In this document: one piece after another, positions 1 through 7,469 of the stretch
Layout: every line of letters starts with the position of its first letter
Position numbering within the stretch: position 1 is the stretch's first letter
Origin: a bacterium
Lineage (GTDB): Bacteria; Bacteroidota; Ignavibacteria; Ignavibacteriales; Ignavibacteriaceae
Length of the DNA stretch: 64,000 bases
Reading direction: 5' to 3'
NCBI GenBank assembly: GCA_016716565.1
Contig: JADJWC010000003.1
Span: 310,001-374,000 of the forward strand
Position numbers and translations under genes: made by a program
The notes under the pieces: generated by a model
The model's database searches: none
Seen by the model: only the letters and a program-made list of their open reading frames with translations
What the model was told of the DNA's origin: nothing

Positions 1-2
1 CT

Positions 3-572
3 TCTATAAATCTGAGACATTCTCATTCGGAAAAAATTTTTGAGATTATTAAAAACTTATTTCAAGCTGCGAAAGTAAACTCAACTGATCTAGATTCCAT
101 TGCAGTTTCTGAAGGTCCCGGTTCTTTCACAGGTTTACGGATAGGATTTTCAGCAGCAAAAGGAATTGCACATGAAGCGAATTTGCCCATCATACCCGTT
201 CCAACATACGAAGCATTTGCATTTCAACTATCAACAATTTTAGAAAATAATGCTGATTTCATCATCTCTAATAAAGTAAGTAAAGATGAGGTCTATTTTA
301 CAAGGTTTCAAATTAGAGGCAATAATTATATATTTGGTGAGCAATTAACCATATTAACCAATGAGCTTTTCATTCAAAAAGCTGAGGGTTACAGAGTATT
401 TGGTAATTCCGGAGTGTTAGTTGGGCAAGAAAATAAATTTCCCCAGGTTCCTGACCCATTATTTATAGCCAAATGGGCTTCAGAATTTGGCAAGGAAAAA
501 AGAATTTTTAATTACGACTTTTTAGAACCAAATTATTTAAAAGAATTTATAATAAAGGAGAAAAGTAAATGA
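3..572 (+). CDS. tsaB: TsaB, tRNA threonylcarbamoyladenosine (t6A) biosynthesis protein, 5'-truncated
   Basis: The reading frame is open from base 3, so the gene begins before the window; the visible part is 189 residues. It carries the TsaB signature GPGSFTGLRIG, encoded around bases 114-146, followed by a GIAHEANLPIIPVPTYEA stretch typical of the family. TsaB is an ASKHA-fold, catalytically inactive partner of TsaD and TsaE. Together they place the threonylcarbamoyl group on A37 of ANN-decoding tRNAs in the cytoplasm. A TTG at 183 could be mistaken for a start, but the motif lies upstream of it in the same frame. The stop overlaps the next gene by four bases (ATGA), so the two are probably translationally coupled. 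Confidence 0.92.
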   Translation, partial: SINLRHSHSEKIFEIIKNLFQAAKVNSTDLDSIAVSEGPGSFTGLRIGFSAAKGIAHEANLPIIPVPTYEAFAFQLSTILENNADFIISNKVSKDEVYFTRFQIRGNNYIFGEQLTILTNELFIQKAEGYRVFGNSGVLVGQENKFPQVPDPLFIAKWASEFGKEKRIFNYDFLEPNYLKEFIIKEKSK

Positions 573-1288
573 TAAAGAACGTTCTGCTTTCATTCTTTTT
601 ATTTTCATCATTACTATTTGCTCAACTCATGCAGCCGCAATTAATTCTTCAGCAAAAAGAATTTGATTTTGGTGATATTAAGCAAGGAGAAGTGGTTTCA
701 CATACATTCGTATTATCGAATAACGGTGGCGATCTATTGAAAATAACAAACGTTCAGGCGTCCTGCGGTTGTACAGCTGCTGCGCCAGAGAAAAATGAAC
801 TTGGTCCTGGTGAATCAACAAATCTCACGGTAAAATTTAATTCTGCAGGCAGACTCGGAAAACAAAATAAAACAGTAAAGATTTTTTCTAATGATCCGCA
901 GAATCCTGAAATGATAGTGACGATTCGCTGCAATATTCTAAAACCTTCAGAAGCAAATGCTGGGAATCCTTTAATTTATTTAACAGAAACTCAGCATGAT
1001 TTTGGTAAAGTAAATGAAGGCGATAAGGTTAATTACACATTTAAATTTGTCAATAAAGGCTCATCAAATCTTGTAATAAAAGATATTAAAACTTCCTGTG
1101 GATGTACTGCAGCATTATTGAGTCAGGATAATTTGGCACCAGGACAGGAAGGAACTCTGAAAGTAGAACTTGATACAAAGAACAGGTCTGGAAAGATGAG
1201 TCGCACTGTAACAATTAATTCAAATGATCCAAAGGATCCGGCAAAGATTCTTACCATCTATGCCGATATTATTCGAAAAGGAAGCTAA
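569..1288 (+). CDS. Secreted protein with two DUF1573 domains
   Basis: A 239-residue protein with an N-terminal signal peptide (hydrophobic residues 4-18, likely cleavage after LLFA) followed by two tandem DUF1573 (Ig-like, ASPM/SPD2/Hydin-related) domains at about residues 25-122 and 134-237. Each domain starts with a phi-F-D-F-G motif and contains an SCGCTAA motif near its middle, so the repeat is an internal duplication. DUF1573 proteins are common in Bacteroidota and Planctomycetes and have no established function. The conserved CxC pair suggests metal binding or a disulfide, which is inference. It overlaps tsaB by four bases and accD by one (TAATG), so it sits inside a housekeeping operon although it is exported. 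Confidence 0.85.
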   Translation: MIKNVLLSFFLFSSLLFAQLMQPQLILQQKEFDFGDIKQGEVVSHTFVLSNNGGDLLKITNVQASCGCTAAAPEKNELGPGESTNLTVKFNSAGRLGKQNKTVKIFSNDPQNPEMIVTIRCNILKPSEANAGNPLIYLTETQHDFGKVNEGDKVNYTFKFVNKGSSNLVIKDIKTSCGCTAALLSQDNLAPGQEGTLKVELDTKNRSGKMSRTVTINSNDPKDPAKILTIYADIIRKGS

Positions 1289-2127
1289 TGCCTTGGTTCA
1301 GCCGGTCTAAAGATAATATTTCACCTGATTCGCAGAAAAAAGATTTGCCAGATGGTCTCTGGGAAAAATGTCCCGGGTGTGGAGAAATAATTCACAAGAA
1401 ACAGCTTGAAGCAAATCTCTGGACATGCCTTAAATGTGATCATCATTTTAGAATTGGAAGTGAAGAATATATAAATATTCTTCTCGATGAAGGAAGCTTT
1501 AAAGAGATGCACAAAAAAATGCGTTCTCCTGATCCGTTGAACTTCGTAGATACAAAAAAATATAAAGATCGACTTCACAACACCGTTAAATCATTGGGGC
1601 TTTACGAAGCCGTACGAGTTGGAACCGGTAAAATTGAAAAGAGAGAGGTTGCATTTGCCTGCATGGATTTTCAATTTATCGGTGGCAGTATGGGTTCGGT
1701 TGTTGGTGAAAAAATAGCCAGAATAATTGATAAAGCCTGTAAAGAAAAAATTCCTCTGATAATTATTTCTGAAAGCGGCGGTGCAAGAATGATGGAAGCT
1801 GCGTTTTCATTAATGCAGTTAGCTAAAACAAGTGCAAGGTTAACAAGATTAGCTGAACTTGGTATCCCGTACATTTCTCTGATTACGGATCCTACAACCG
1901 GGGGAACTACGGCGAGTTATGCAATGCTTGGCGATGTTAATATTGCAGAACCCAATGCACTAATCGGATTTGCTGGTCCAAGAGTAATAAAGCAAACTAT
2001 CGGTAAAGACCTGCCTGAAGGTTTTCAAAAATCAGAATTCTTATTAGAGAAGGGATTCATCGATGTTATTGCCCACAGAAAGAATCTTCGGCAAACAATA
2101 AGCAATCTACTTGAACTGATGTCCTGA
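1288..2127 (+). CDS. accD: Acetyl-CoA carboxylase carboxyltransferase subunit beta
   Basis: 279 residues, normal length for AccD. The N-terminal four-cysteine zinc ribbon is visible (CPGCGE ... CLKCDHHF, about residues 28-53), followed by the crotonase-fold carboxyltransferase domain with SESGGARMMEAAFSLMQLAK and DPTTGGTTASYAMLGD. AccD pairs with AccA to move the carboxyl group from biotin-BCCP to acetyl-CoA, giving malonyl-CoA for fatty acid synthesis. The start codon overlaps the previous stop by one base. The facing birA gene encodes the ligase that biotinylates the same complex, so the context agrees with the call. It ends with TGA, showing that TGA is an ordinary stop in this genome. Confidence 0.97.
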   Translation: MPWFSRSKDNISPDSQKKDLPDGLWEKCPGCGEIIHKKQLEANLWTCLKCDHHFRIGSEEYINILLDEGSFKEMHKKMRSPDPLNFVDTKKYKDRLHNTVKSLGLYEAVRVGTGKIEKREVAFACMDFQFIGGSMGSVVGEKIARIIDKACKEKIPLIIISESGGARMMEAAFSLMQLAKTSARLTRLAELGIPYISLITDPTTGGTTASYAMLGDVNIAEPNALIGFAGPRVIKQTIGKDLPEGFQKSEFLLEKGFIDVIAHRKNLRQTISNLLELMS

Positions 2128-2134
2128 GGCAGAA

Positions 2135-2986
2135 ATTAAAACTGTTTCATCTGCACAAGAAATTCTATCCATCGTAAAAAAAAATAAATCAGCCGGTAAA
2201 ACAATCGGTTTTGTCCCAACAATGGGCTTTCTTCACGAAGGTCATCTTTCCCTTATCAGAGAATCAAAAAAAAATTGTGATATAACAGTAGTTTCAATCT
2301 TTGTTAATCCAACACAGTTTGGTCCTTCAGAAGATTTTACGAGCTATCCGAGAGATGAAGCTCGAGACATCAGACTTTTAGAAAATGAAAAAGTTGATTT
2401 TCTATTCACACCTTCAACGGAAGAAATTTATCCTAAAAATTTTCAGACTTATGTGAACGTCGAATATGTGACAAAAAATCTTGAAGGCGAATTCCGGCCT
2501 GCTCACTTTCGAGGGGTTTCCACTGTCGTGCTTATACTATTTAATTGTGTTAAACCTGATTATGCGTTCTTTGGTCAGAAAGATGCACAACAGCTTGCAG
2601 TAATTAAGCAGATGGTTAAAGATTTAAAACTTGATGTTGAAATAATTGGATGTCCGATAATCAGGGAAAATGATGGACTTGCAATGAGTTCAAGAAACGT
2701 TTACTTGTCAGCCAGCGATAGAAAGGATGCGTTAGTACTCAATCAATCATTAAATATTGCAAAGAAATTAATTGATTCTGGTGAACGAAGAGTCAGCTTT
2801 ATTTTATCAGAGATGATGCAGTTATTTCCTGAAATCCCATCTGCTAAACCCGATTACATTAAAATCGTAGATGCAGATACCTTCGAATTGGTTGACCATT
2901 TGGTTGAAGGCGAAGAATATTTTGTGCTTGTTGCTTGTAAAATCGGAAAGACGAGATTGATAGATAATTTGAAAATTAAAATCTAA
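2135..2986 (+). CDS. panC: Pantothenate synthetase (pantoate-beta-alanine ligase), apparent ATT start
   Basis: Condenses pantoate and beta-alanine with ATP to make pantothenate. Family motifs are clear: FVPTMGFLHEGHLSLI (the HIGH-like site), FVNPTQFG, FGQKDAQQ and the MSSRN loop. The first ATG (2222) lies inside PTMG and would delete the first strand and part of the ATP site. The frame is open from a TGA at 2117-2119, and coding similarity runs through IKTVSSAQEILSIV. No ATG, GTG or TTG exists in that upstream part. The best fit is ATT at 2135, giving 283 residues and a GAGG Shine-Dalgarno at 2126-2129 that overlaps the accD stop. The start is therefore inferred; the rest is secure. Confidence 0.9.
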   Translation: MKTVSSAQEILSIVKKNKSAGKTIGFVPTMGFLHEGHLSLIRESKKNCDITVVSIFVNPTQFGPSEDFTSYPRDEARDIRLLENEKVDFLFTPSTEEIYPKNFQTYVNVEYVTKNLEGEFRPAHFRGVSTVVLILFNCVKPDYAFFGQKDAQQLAVIKQMVKDLKLDVEIIGCPIIRENDGLAMSSRNVYLSASDRKDALVLNQSLNIAKKLIDSGERRVSFILSEMMQLFPEIPSAKPDYIKIVDADTFELVDHLVEGEEYFVLVACKIGKTRLIDNLKIKI

Positions 2987-2991
2987 AAATT

Positions 2992-3741
2992 TTAATCTGG
3001 ATTATTCAGATCATAAATCGTTTTCAAACCTTTTAAAACCAGCGCTTCATCATAAATTATCCTTTTATCCAGATAAGGAAGAACATATCTGGCATTCCCA
3101 CCTGTAGCATAGATCAAAGGAAAAACTTTTGATCTATTTTCTAAATAAAAGGTTGTTTCATTTATCATTCCGATTGTTGCGGTAATTACTCCGCTAAGTA
3201 TCGAAGAATCAGTCGTAGTTCCAATAATACCCTTGTATGACTTAAGTTCCGGAAGAGGAAGCTGTGCTGTTTTTTCATTCAGCGCTTTCAACATAGTAGA
3301 AAGTCCCGGGGCAATTAATCCGCCTAAATATTTTTTATCTGGAGAAACAATATTTATAGTTGTTGCAGTTCCGAAATCTATTGTTAATAGATATTGGTCA
3401 TCAGAAAGTAGTTTATTTTTTACTGCTAAATTAAAAGCTCCTGATGCTGAGCAAAGTCTGTCTACCCCTAGTGTATCAGGAGTTTCATAAGCAATATCGA
3501 AATTAAATTTATTTTGACTACTGGCTCGAAATATCTGAACATTTTTAATAGAAAGTAGTTCGAGTATTTTATTTTCTGAAAACTTGTTTACAGAACTGAT
3601 AGCGACATTTGTGAAACTGATGCTATCGAAATATTTATTAAAAACTTTTGAATCCGAATGAACTGTAAAGTCAATAAACGCATCACCTTCAAATAATGCG
3701 GACTTAGTATTTGTGTTCCCAATATCGAGAGCTAATAGCAT
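2992..3741 (-). CDS. coaX: Type III pantothenate kinase
   Basis: 249 residues. The N-terminal phosphate-binding motif is DIGNTNTKSALF; GVDRLCSASGAF, the second phosphate motif DFGTATTINIV and GGLIAPGLSTM are all characteristic of CoaX/Baf kinases. It phosphorylates pantothenate, the first committed step of coenzyme A synthesis, using a monovalent cation and no feedback by CoA. The stop lies five bases from the panC stop on the opposite strand, so pantothenate synthesis and its phosphorylation are encoded convergently. The ATG overlaps the birA stop by one base (TAATG), so it is co-transcribed behind birA. Confidence 0.96.
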   Translation of the reverse strand: MLLALDIGNTNTKSALFEGDAFIDFTVHSDSKVFNKYFDSISFTNVAISSVNKFSENKILELLSIKNVQIFRASSQNKFNFDIAYETPDTLGVDRLCSASGAFNLAVKNKLLSDDQYLLTIDFGTATTINIVSPDKKYLGGLIAPGLSTMLKALNEKTAQLPLPELKSYKGIIGTTTDSSILSGVITATIGMINETTFYLENRSKVFPLIYATGGNARYVLPYLDKRIIYDEALVLKGLKTIYDLNNPD

Positions 3742-4514
3742 TAGATAAATCCCACATCACCAAAATGAATTTTTTCAATTGAATTGTTGTGCTTGAGAAT
3801 CAAGTACCCATTTTCGTCGATATCGTAAAAAATTCCTGTTTTGATTTTATCGTTTTCACTAATAGAGATTTTATCGCCGATCATTTTACACTTTGCTCTC
3901 CAATCATTCAAAATATTTTCCGGTTTACTGGAAAGTTCCAGTAGTAATTCTTCGAAATTATTCAGTATCTCAGCAAGCATATTTTCCCTGTCGATTGTAT
4001 CGCCGGCTTCAAGCTTTAGTGATGTTGGTGGGAAATTGAATTCTCCTTGAAATGCTACCTGGTTCAAATTTAAACCGATGCCGATAACTACGCGTTCTAC
4101 CTTGCTTCCTTTAATGGAAGATTCGGTTAATATGCCGGAAACTTTCTTTTTATTAATGAGAACATCATTTGGCCATTTCAGTTCCGTCTTCAATTGGAAA
4201 AGATTTTCAATAGCATTTGCAACTGCAAGTGAAGCAGCAAAATTAAGGTGGTTAATATTTATTGATGTAATAGATTCCTTAGTAAGTAAAATAGAAAATG
4301 TAAGATTCAATCCTTTAGCACTTTGCCACGTTCTGTCTTTTCTGCCTTTTCCGGCGAGTTGTTTCTCAGCTAGCAACACTGTTCCGTTCTTTTTATAGTT
4401 CTGCTTACCCGCAAGAAGTTCACTATTCGTTGAATCAATCTCCTCGCAATAAATAAAATTACGGCCTATTATCTCTGTTTCTAATTTTATATCGAAGTTT
4501 TCCAGGTTGAACAT
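3741..4514 (-). CDS. birA: Biotin-[acetyl-CoA-carboxylase] ligase, monofunctional
   Basis: 257 residues from the chosen ATG at 4514. That start is preceded by GGAG eight bases upstream and begins just before the catalytic core. Motifs: EEIDSTNSELLAG, LLAEKQLAGKGRKDRTW (the GRGRxxR-type biotinyl-AMP loop, here GKGRKDR), LKWPNDVLINKKKVSGIL and the small SH3-like C-terminal domain. It activates biotin to biotinyl-5'-AMP and attaches it to the BCCP lysine of acetyl-CoA carboxylase. There is no N-terminal winged helix, so no repressor role is expected. The frame stays open for 55 more codons upstream to 4679, but that part has no resemblance to the family and lacks a ribosome site. Confidence 0.93.
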   Translation of the reverse strand: MFNLENFDIKLETEIIGRNFIYCEEIDSTNSELLAGKQNYKKNGTVLLAEKQLAGKGRKDRTWQSAKGLNLTFSILLTKESITSININHLNFAASLAVANAIENLFQLKTELKWPNDVLINKKKVSGILTESSIKGSKVERVVIGIGLNLNQVAFQGEFNFPPTSLKLEAGDTIDRENMLAEILNNFEELLLELSSKPENILNDWRAKCKMIGDKISISENDKIKTGIFYDIDENGYLILKHNNSIEKIHFGDVGFI

Positions 4515-4885
4515 ATTTACTCCAATCACTTTCTCAAAGTTAGCTAATTGAAAAGGAATTTTTGTCGAAAATTGGTTGCTATTTATATATTCAATTCGGA
4601 TTGATTTGTGGCGACCTATTCCTGAAAATCCCACTAATTTATAGCGGGGCAAGTATGTCAGATTAAAAGACTTGCTCACCGCTTTTCACTGCCATTGTGG
4701 CAAGCTGTATGTCTCTCCAAAATTATGAGCTTTGTTCAAACTTCCTCTTAAGTCTTTATAAATAAGGGAATTATAGAAAATGATGTATTATGGCATTAAT
4801 ATTGGGTTATTTAAATCTTGTTTAATACAAATTTTGAAGTATCAGGTTTTTAGATAATAACAATATAAAGCAAAGGAGAAAGAAA
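4515..4885. other. Intergenic region between divergent birA and dnaK
   Basis: 371 bases of AT-rich DNA that must hold the divergent promoters of birA-coaX and dnaK. The birA frame happens to stay open to 4679 but shows no coding signal there. The dnaK ribosome-binding site AAAGGAG lies at about 4871-4877. I see no CIRCE inverted repeat (TTAGCACTC-N9-GAGTGCTAA), so HrcA control of dnaK is not supported. No RNA gene or hairpin stands out. Confidence 0.5.
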
Positions 4886-6808
4886 ATGGGAAAAATAATA
4901 GGCATTGATTTGGGTACTACGAATTCGTGCGTTGCGGTTATGGAAGGAAATGATCCGGTAGTGATTCCGAATTCTGAGGGTGGAAGAACAACACCTTCAG
5001 TCGTTGCATTTACAAAATCAGGTGAGAGATTGGTCGGTCAACCTGCAAAGAGACAAGCGATCACCAATCCGAAGAATACCGTCTTCTCAATCAAAAGATT
5101 CATGGGAAGATTCGTGAATGAAGTTGGAACAGAAAGAAGTGAAGTTCCTTATGAAATTGTAACTGGAGACAGTAACTCAGCAAGAGTAAAAATTCAGGAT
5201 CGCATTTATTCACCACCGGAAATAAGTGCAATGATTTTACAGAAGATGAAGAAAACCGCAGAAGATTATCTCGGTCAACCGGTGACAGAAGCAGTGATAA
5301 CTGTTCCCGCATATTTCAATGATTCACAAAGACAAGCAACAAAAGATGCAGGTGAAATTGCCGGTCTTCAAGTAAAAAGAATTATTAATGAACCGACAGC
5401 CGCTGCATTAGCATATGGTCTTGATAAAACCAGTAGAGATCATATGGTCGCTATTTACGATTTAGGCGGTGGTACTTTCGATATTTCTATATTACAGCTT
5501 GGTGATGGTGTCTTTGAAGTCAAATCAACAAATGGTGATACGCATCTTGGCGGCGATGATTTTGATCAGAGGTTAATTGATTATTTAGCTGATGAATTTA
5601 AGAAACAGGAAGGAATTGATCTTAAAAAAGATCCGATGGCTTTACAGAGATTAAAGGAAGCTGCCGAAAAAGCCAAGATAGAATTGTCCTCTTCAAATTC
5701 GACTGATGTAAATCTTCCATTCATAACAGCAACTCAGGATGGACCAAAACATTTAAACATCAACTTAAGCAGAGCAAAATTTGAGCAATTGATACATGAC
5801 CTCGTAGACAGGACAAAAATTCCTTGTCAGCAGGCAATGAAAGATGCCGGAGTTTCTCCATCGGATATTCACGAGGTAATTCTGGTTGGAGGTTCAACTA
5901 GAATTCCGATGGTTCAACAGCTCGTAAAAGATTTATTTGGCAGAGAACCTCACAAAGGTGTAAATCCTGATGAAGTTGTTGCAATCGGTGCAGCTATTCA
6001 GGGTGGTGTACTTGCTGGTGATGTTAAAGATGTATTACTTCTTGATGTAACTCCATTGTCTCTCGGCATTGAAACACTTGGCGGTGTAATGACTAAGTTG
6101 ATCGATGCGAATACTACCATACCGACAAAGAAAAGCGAAGTATTCTCAACTGCTTCAGATAGTCAGCCATCTGTAGAAATACATATTCTTCAGGGCGAAC
6201 GGCCAATGGCTGCAGATAACAGAACACTTGGAAGATTTCATCTTGATGGAATTCCACCAGCACCACGAGGCGTTCCTCAGATTGAAGTTACTTTTGATAT
6301 TGATGCTAACGGTATTCTTCACGTTGCCGCAAAAGACAAAGCAACAAATAAAGAACAGAGCATCAGGATAACTTCTTCCAGCGGTTTGAGCAACGAAGAA
6401 ATCGACAAGATGAAACGAGATGCAAAAGAGCATGCTGCAGAAGATAAGAAGAAAAAAGAAAGTGTTGATATCAGGAATCAGGCAGATAGTCTTGTGTTCC
6501 AAACGAAGAAACAGATTGAAGATATGAAAGACAAACTTTCTGCTGATGCAAAATCTAGATTAGAGACAGAAATTAAAAAAGTAGAAGAAGCAATTGCGAC
6601 TAACAATTCCGATCAGATGAAATCTGCAACTGAATCATTAAATAAAGTATGGAATGAAATAGCATCTCAGCTTTATCAGCAGGCTGGCCAGCAGCAAAGT
6701 GGTCAACAGCAGGCTGCAGGTGAACCTGAACAAACGCAGGATAAGAAGGAAAATGTTCAGGATGCATCATACGAAGTAGTTGACGACAACGATAACAAAG
6801 ACAAGTAA
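4886..6808 (+). CDS. dnaK: Chaperone protein DnaK (Hsp70)
   Basis: 640 residues, full length. Nucleotide-binding domain starts GIDLGTTNSCVAVMEG, with VPAYFNDSQRQATKDAG, NEPTAAALAYGLD, DLGGGTFDISIL and VGGSTRIPMVQ. The linker is DVLLLDVTPLSLGIET. The substrate-binding domain, helical lid and a Gln-rich low-complexity tail (about residues 600-620) ending in acidic residues follow. It binds hydrophobic stretches of unfolded proteins in an ATP cycle driven by DnaJ and GrpE, neither of which is adjacent. A strong AAAGGAG ribosome site precedes the ATG. A small heat-shock gene follows, forming a stress-response pair separated by a weak hairpin. Confidence 0.98.
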   Translation: MGKIIGIDLGTTNSCVAVMEGNDPVVIPNSEGGRTTPSVVAFTKSGERLVGQPAKRQAITNPKNTVFSIKRFMGRFVNEVGTERSEVPYEIVTGDSNSARVKIQDRIYSPPEISAMILQKMKKTAEDYLGQPVTEAVITVPAYFNDSQRQATKDAGEIAGLQVKRIINEPTAAALAYGLDKTSRDHMVAIYDLGGGTFDISILQLGDGVFEVKSTNGDTHLGGDDFDQRLIDYLADEFKKQEGIDLKKDPMALQRLKEAAEKAKIELSSSNSTDVNLPFITATQDGPKHLNINLSRAKFEQLIHDLVDRTKIPCQQAMKDAGVSPSDIHEVILVGGSTRIPMVQQLVKDLFGREPHKGVNPDEVVAIGAAIQGGVLAGDVKDVLLLDVTPLSLGIETLGGVMTKLIDANTTIPTKKSEVFSTASDSQPSVEIHILQGERPMAADNRTLGRFHLDGIPPAPRGVPQIEVTFDIDANGILHVAAKDKATNKEQSIRITSSSGLSNEEIDKMKRDAKEHAAEDKKKKESVDIRNQADSLVFQTKKQIEDMKDKLSADAKSRLETEIKKVEEAIATNNSDQMKSATESLNKVWNEIASQLYQQAGQQQSGQQQAAGEPEQTQDKKENVQDASYEVVDDNDNKDK

Positions 6809-6821
6809 AGTTAAATAATGG

Positions 6822-6847
6822 GAGGATTGGGAAACTGATCCTCTTTT
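6822..6847 (+). terminator. Weak hairpin with T-tract between dnaK and hsp20
   Basis: GAGGAT (6822-6827) pairs with ATCCTC (6838-6843) around a ten-base loop and is followed by TTTT. A six-base-pair stem and short T run make a weak intrinsic terminator. It could stop part of the dnaK transcripts before hsp20, acting as an attenuator or a processing site. Confidence 0.4.
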
Positions 6848-6877
6848 AAATTAAGAAACGGATTCAAGGAGAAAAAA

Positions 6878-7276
6878 ATGTCAGAGAATAAAGAAATAAT
6901 AGCTGTCAAAGCAATTAATAATTATTCAATCGAGGAAATTCTGCGGACAGAGAATAATATTTCACCGGCATCGGATATTTTTGAGAATAAAGATGAGTAT
7001 ATCCTGATTGCGAATATGCCGGGAGTTGCACGAAGTGAAGTGCAGGTAAAAGTCATCGAAGAATCTCTCGTTGTATTTGGCAGGATAAATTACGATGAAG
7101 TTTCAAACAGAAATTATATCCTGAATGAAAATGAGGTTGGAAATTATTTTAGGAAGTTCAAAATATCTGATTCAATAGATAAAACGAAAATCAATGCAAA
7201 ATATGATAACGGTCAATTGATTGTTCATCTTCCAAAGAGTGAAAAGATAAAACCAAGAACAATTGATATTGCCTGA
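6878..7276 (+). CDS. Hsp20/alpha-crystallin family small heat-shock protein
   Basis: 132 residues with an alpha-crystallin domain from about residue 28 to the end: ASDIFENKDEYILIANMPGV, then a central strand region, an FRKFKISDSIDKTKINAKYDNGQL stretch and the closing LIVHLPKSEKIKPRTIDI, including the usual A-x-x-x-n-G-v-L-like element (AKYDNGQLIVHLP). Small heat-shock proteins form oligomers that hold unfolding proteins for DnaK to refold, which fits the position 69 bases after dnaK. A GGAG ribosome site precedes the ATG. The N-terminal arm is short and there is no classic IXI tail, so the exact subfamily is uncertain. Confidence 0.9.
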   Translation: MSENKEIIAVKAINNYSIEEILRTENNISPASDIFENKDEYILIANMPGVARSEVQVKVIEESLVVFGRINYDEVSNRNYILNENEVGNYFRKFKISDSIDKTKINAKYDNGQLIVHLPKSEKIKPRTIDIA

Positions 7277-7300
7277 TTGAATAATATTATGAATTCATTG

Positions 7301-7323
7301 CCCGCTTTTTAGCGGGTTTTTTT
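7301..7323 (+). terminator. Intrinsic terminator after hsp20
   Basis: CCCGCT (7301-7306), loop TTTT, AGCGGG (7311-7316), then seven T residues. A G+C stem and clean T run make this a convincing rho-independent terminator for the dnaK-hsp20 unit. Confidence 0.88.
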
Positions 7324-7469
7324 ATTCTTACCCAAATTCTCTGTTGCTTATCAAAAACGATTCATTTTTTTTCTGAACGAATACTCCAAATTTAAGATGA
7401 TAAAAATAAACTTCGCACGAGATTCCATTAATAAAATCCTCTGGAGAACACTCTAGATACGTAAATCGT

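Noticed and set aside
2222..2986. panC beginning at ATG 2222
   Set aside because: That ATG lies within the PTMG motif, and removing the residues before it would destroy the first strand of the active site.
4515..4679. A 55-residue N-terminal extension of BirA
   Set aside because: The frame is open, but the sequence does not resemble BirA; a good GGAG site precedes the inner ATG at 4514.
4680..4885. A CIRCE operator before dnaK
   Set aside because: I looked for TTAGCACTC-N9-GAGTGCTAA and found nothing close to it.
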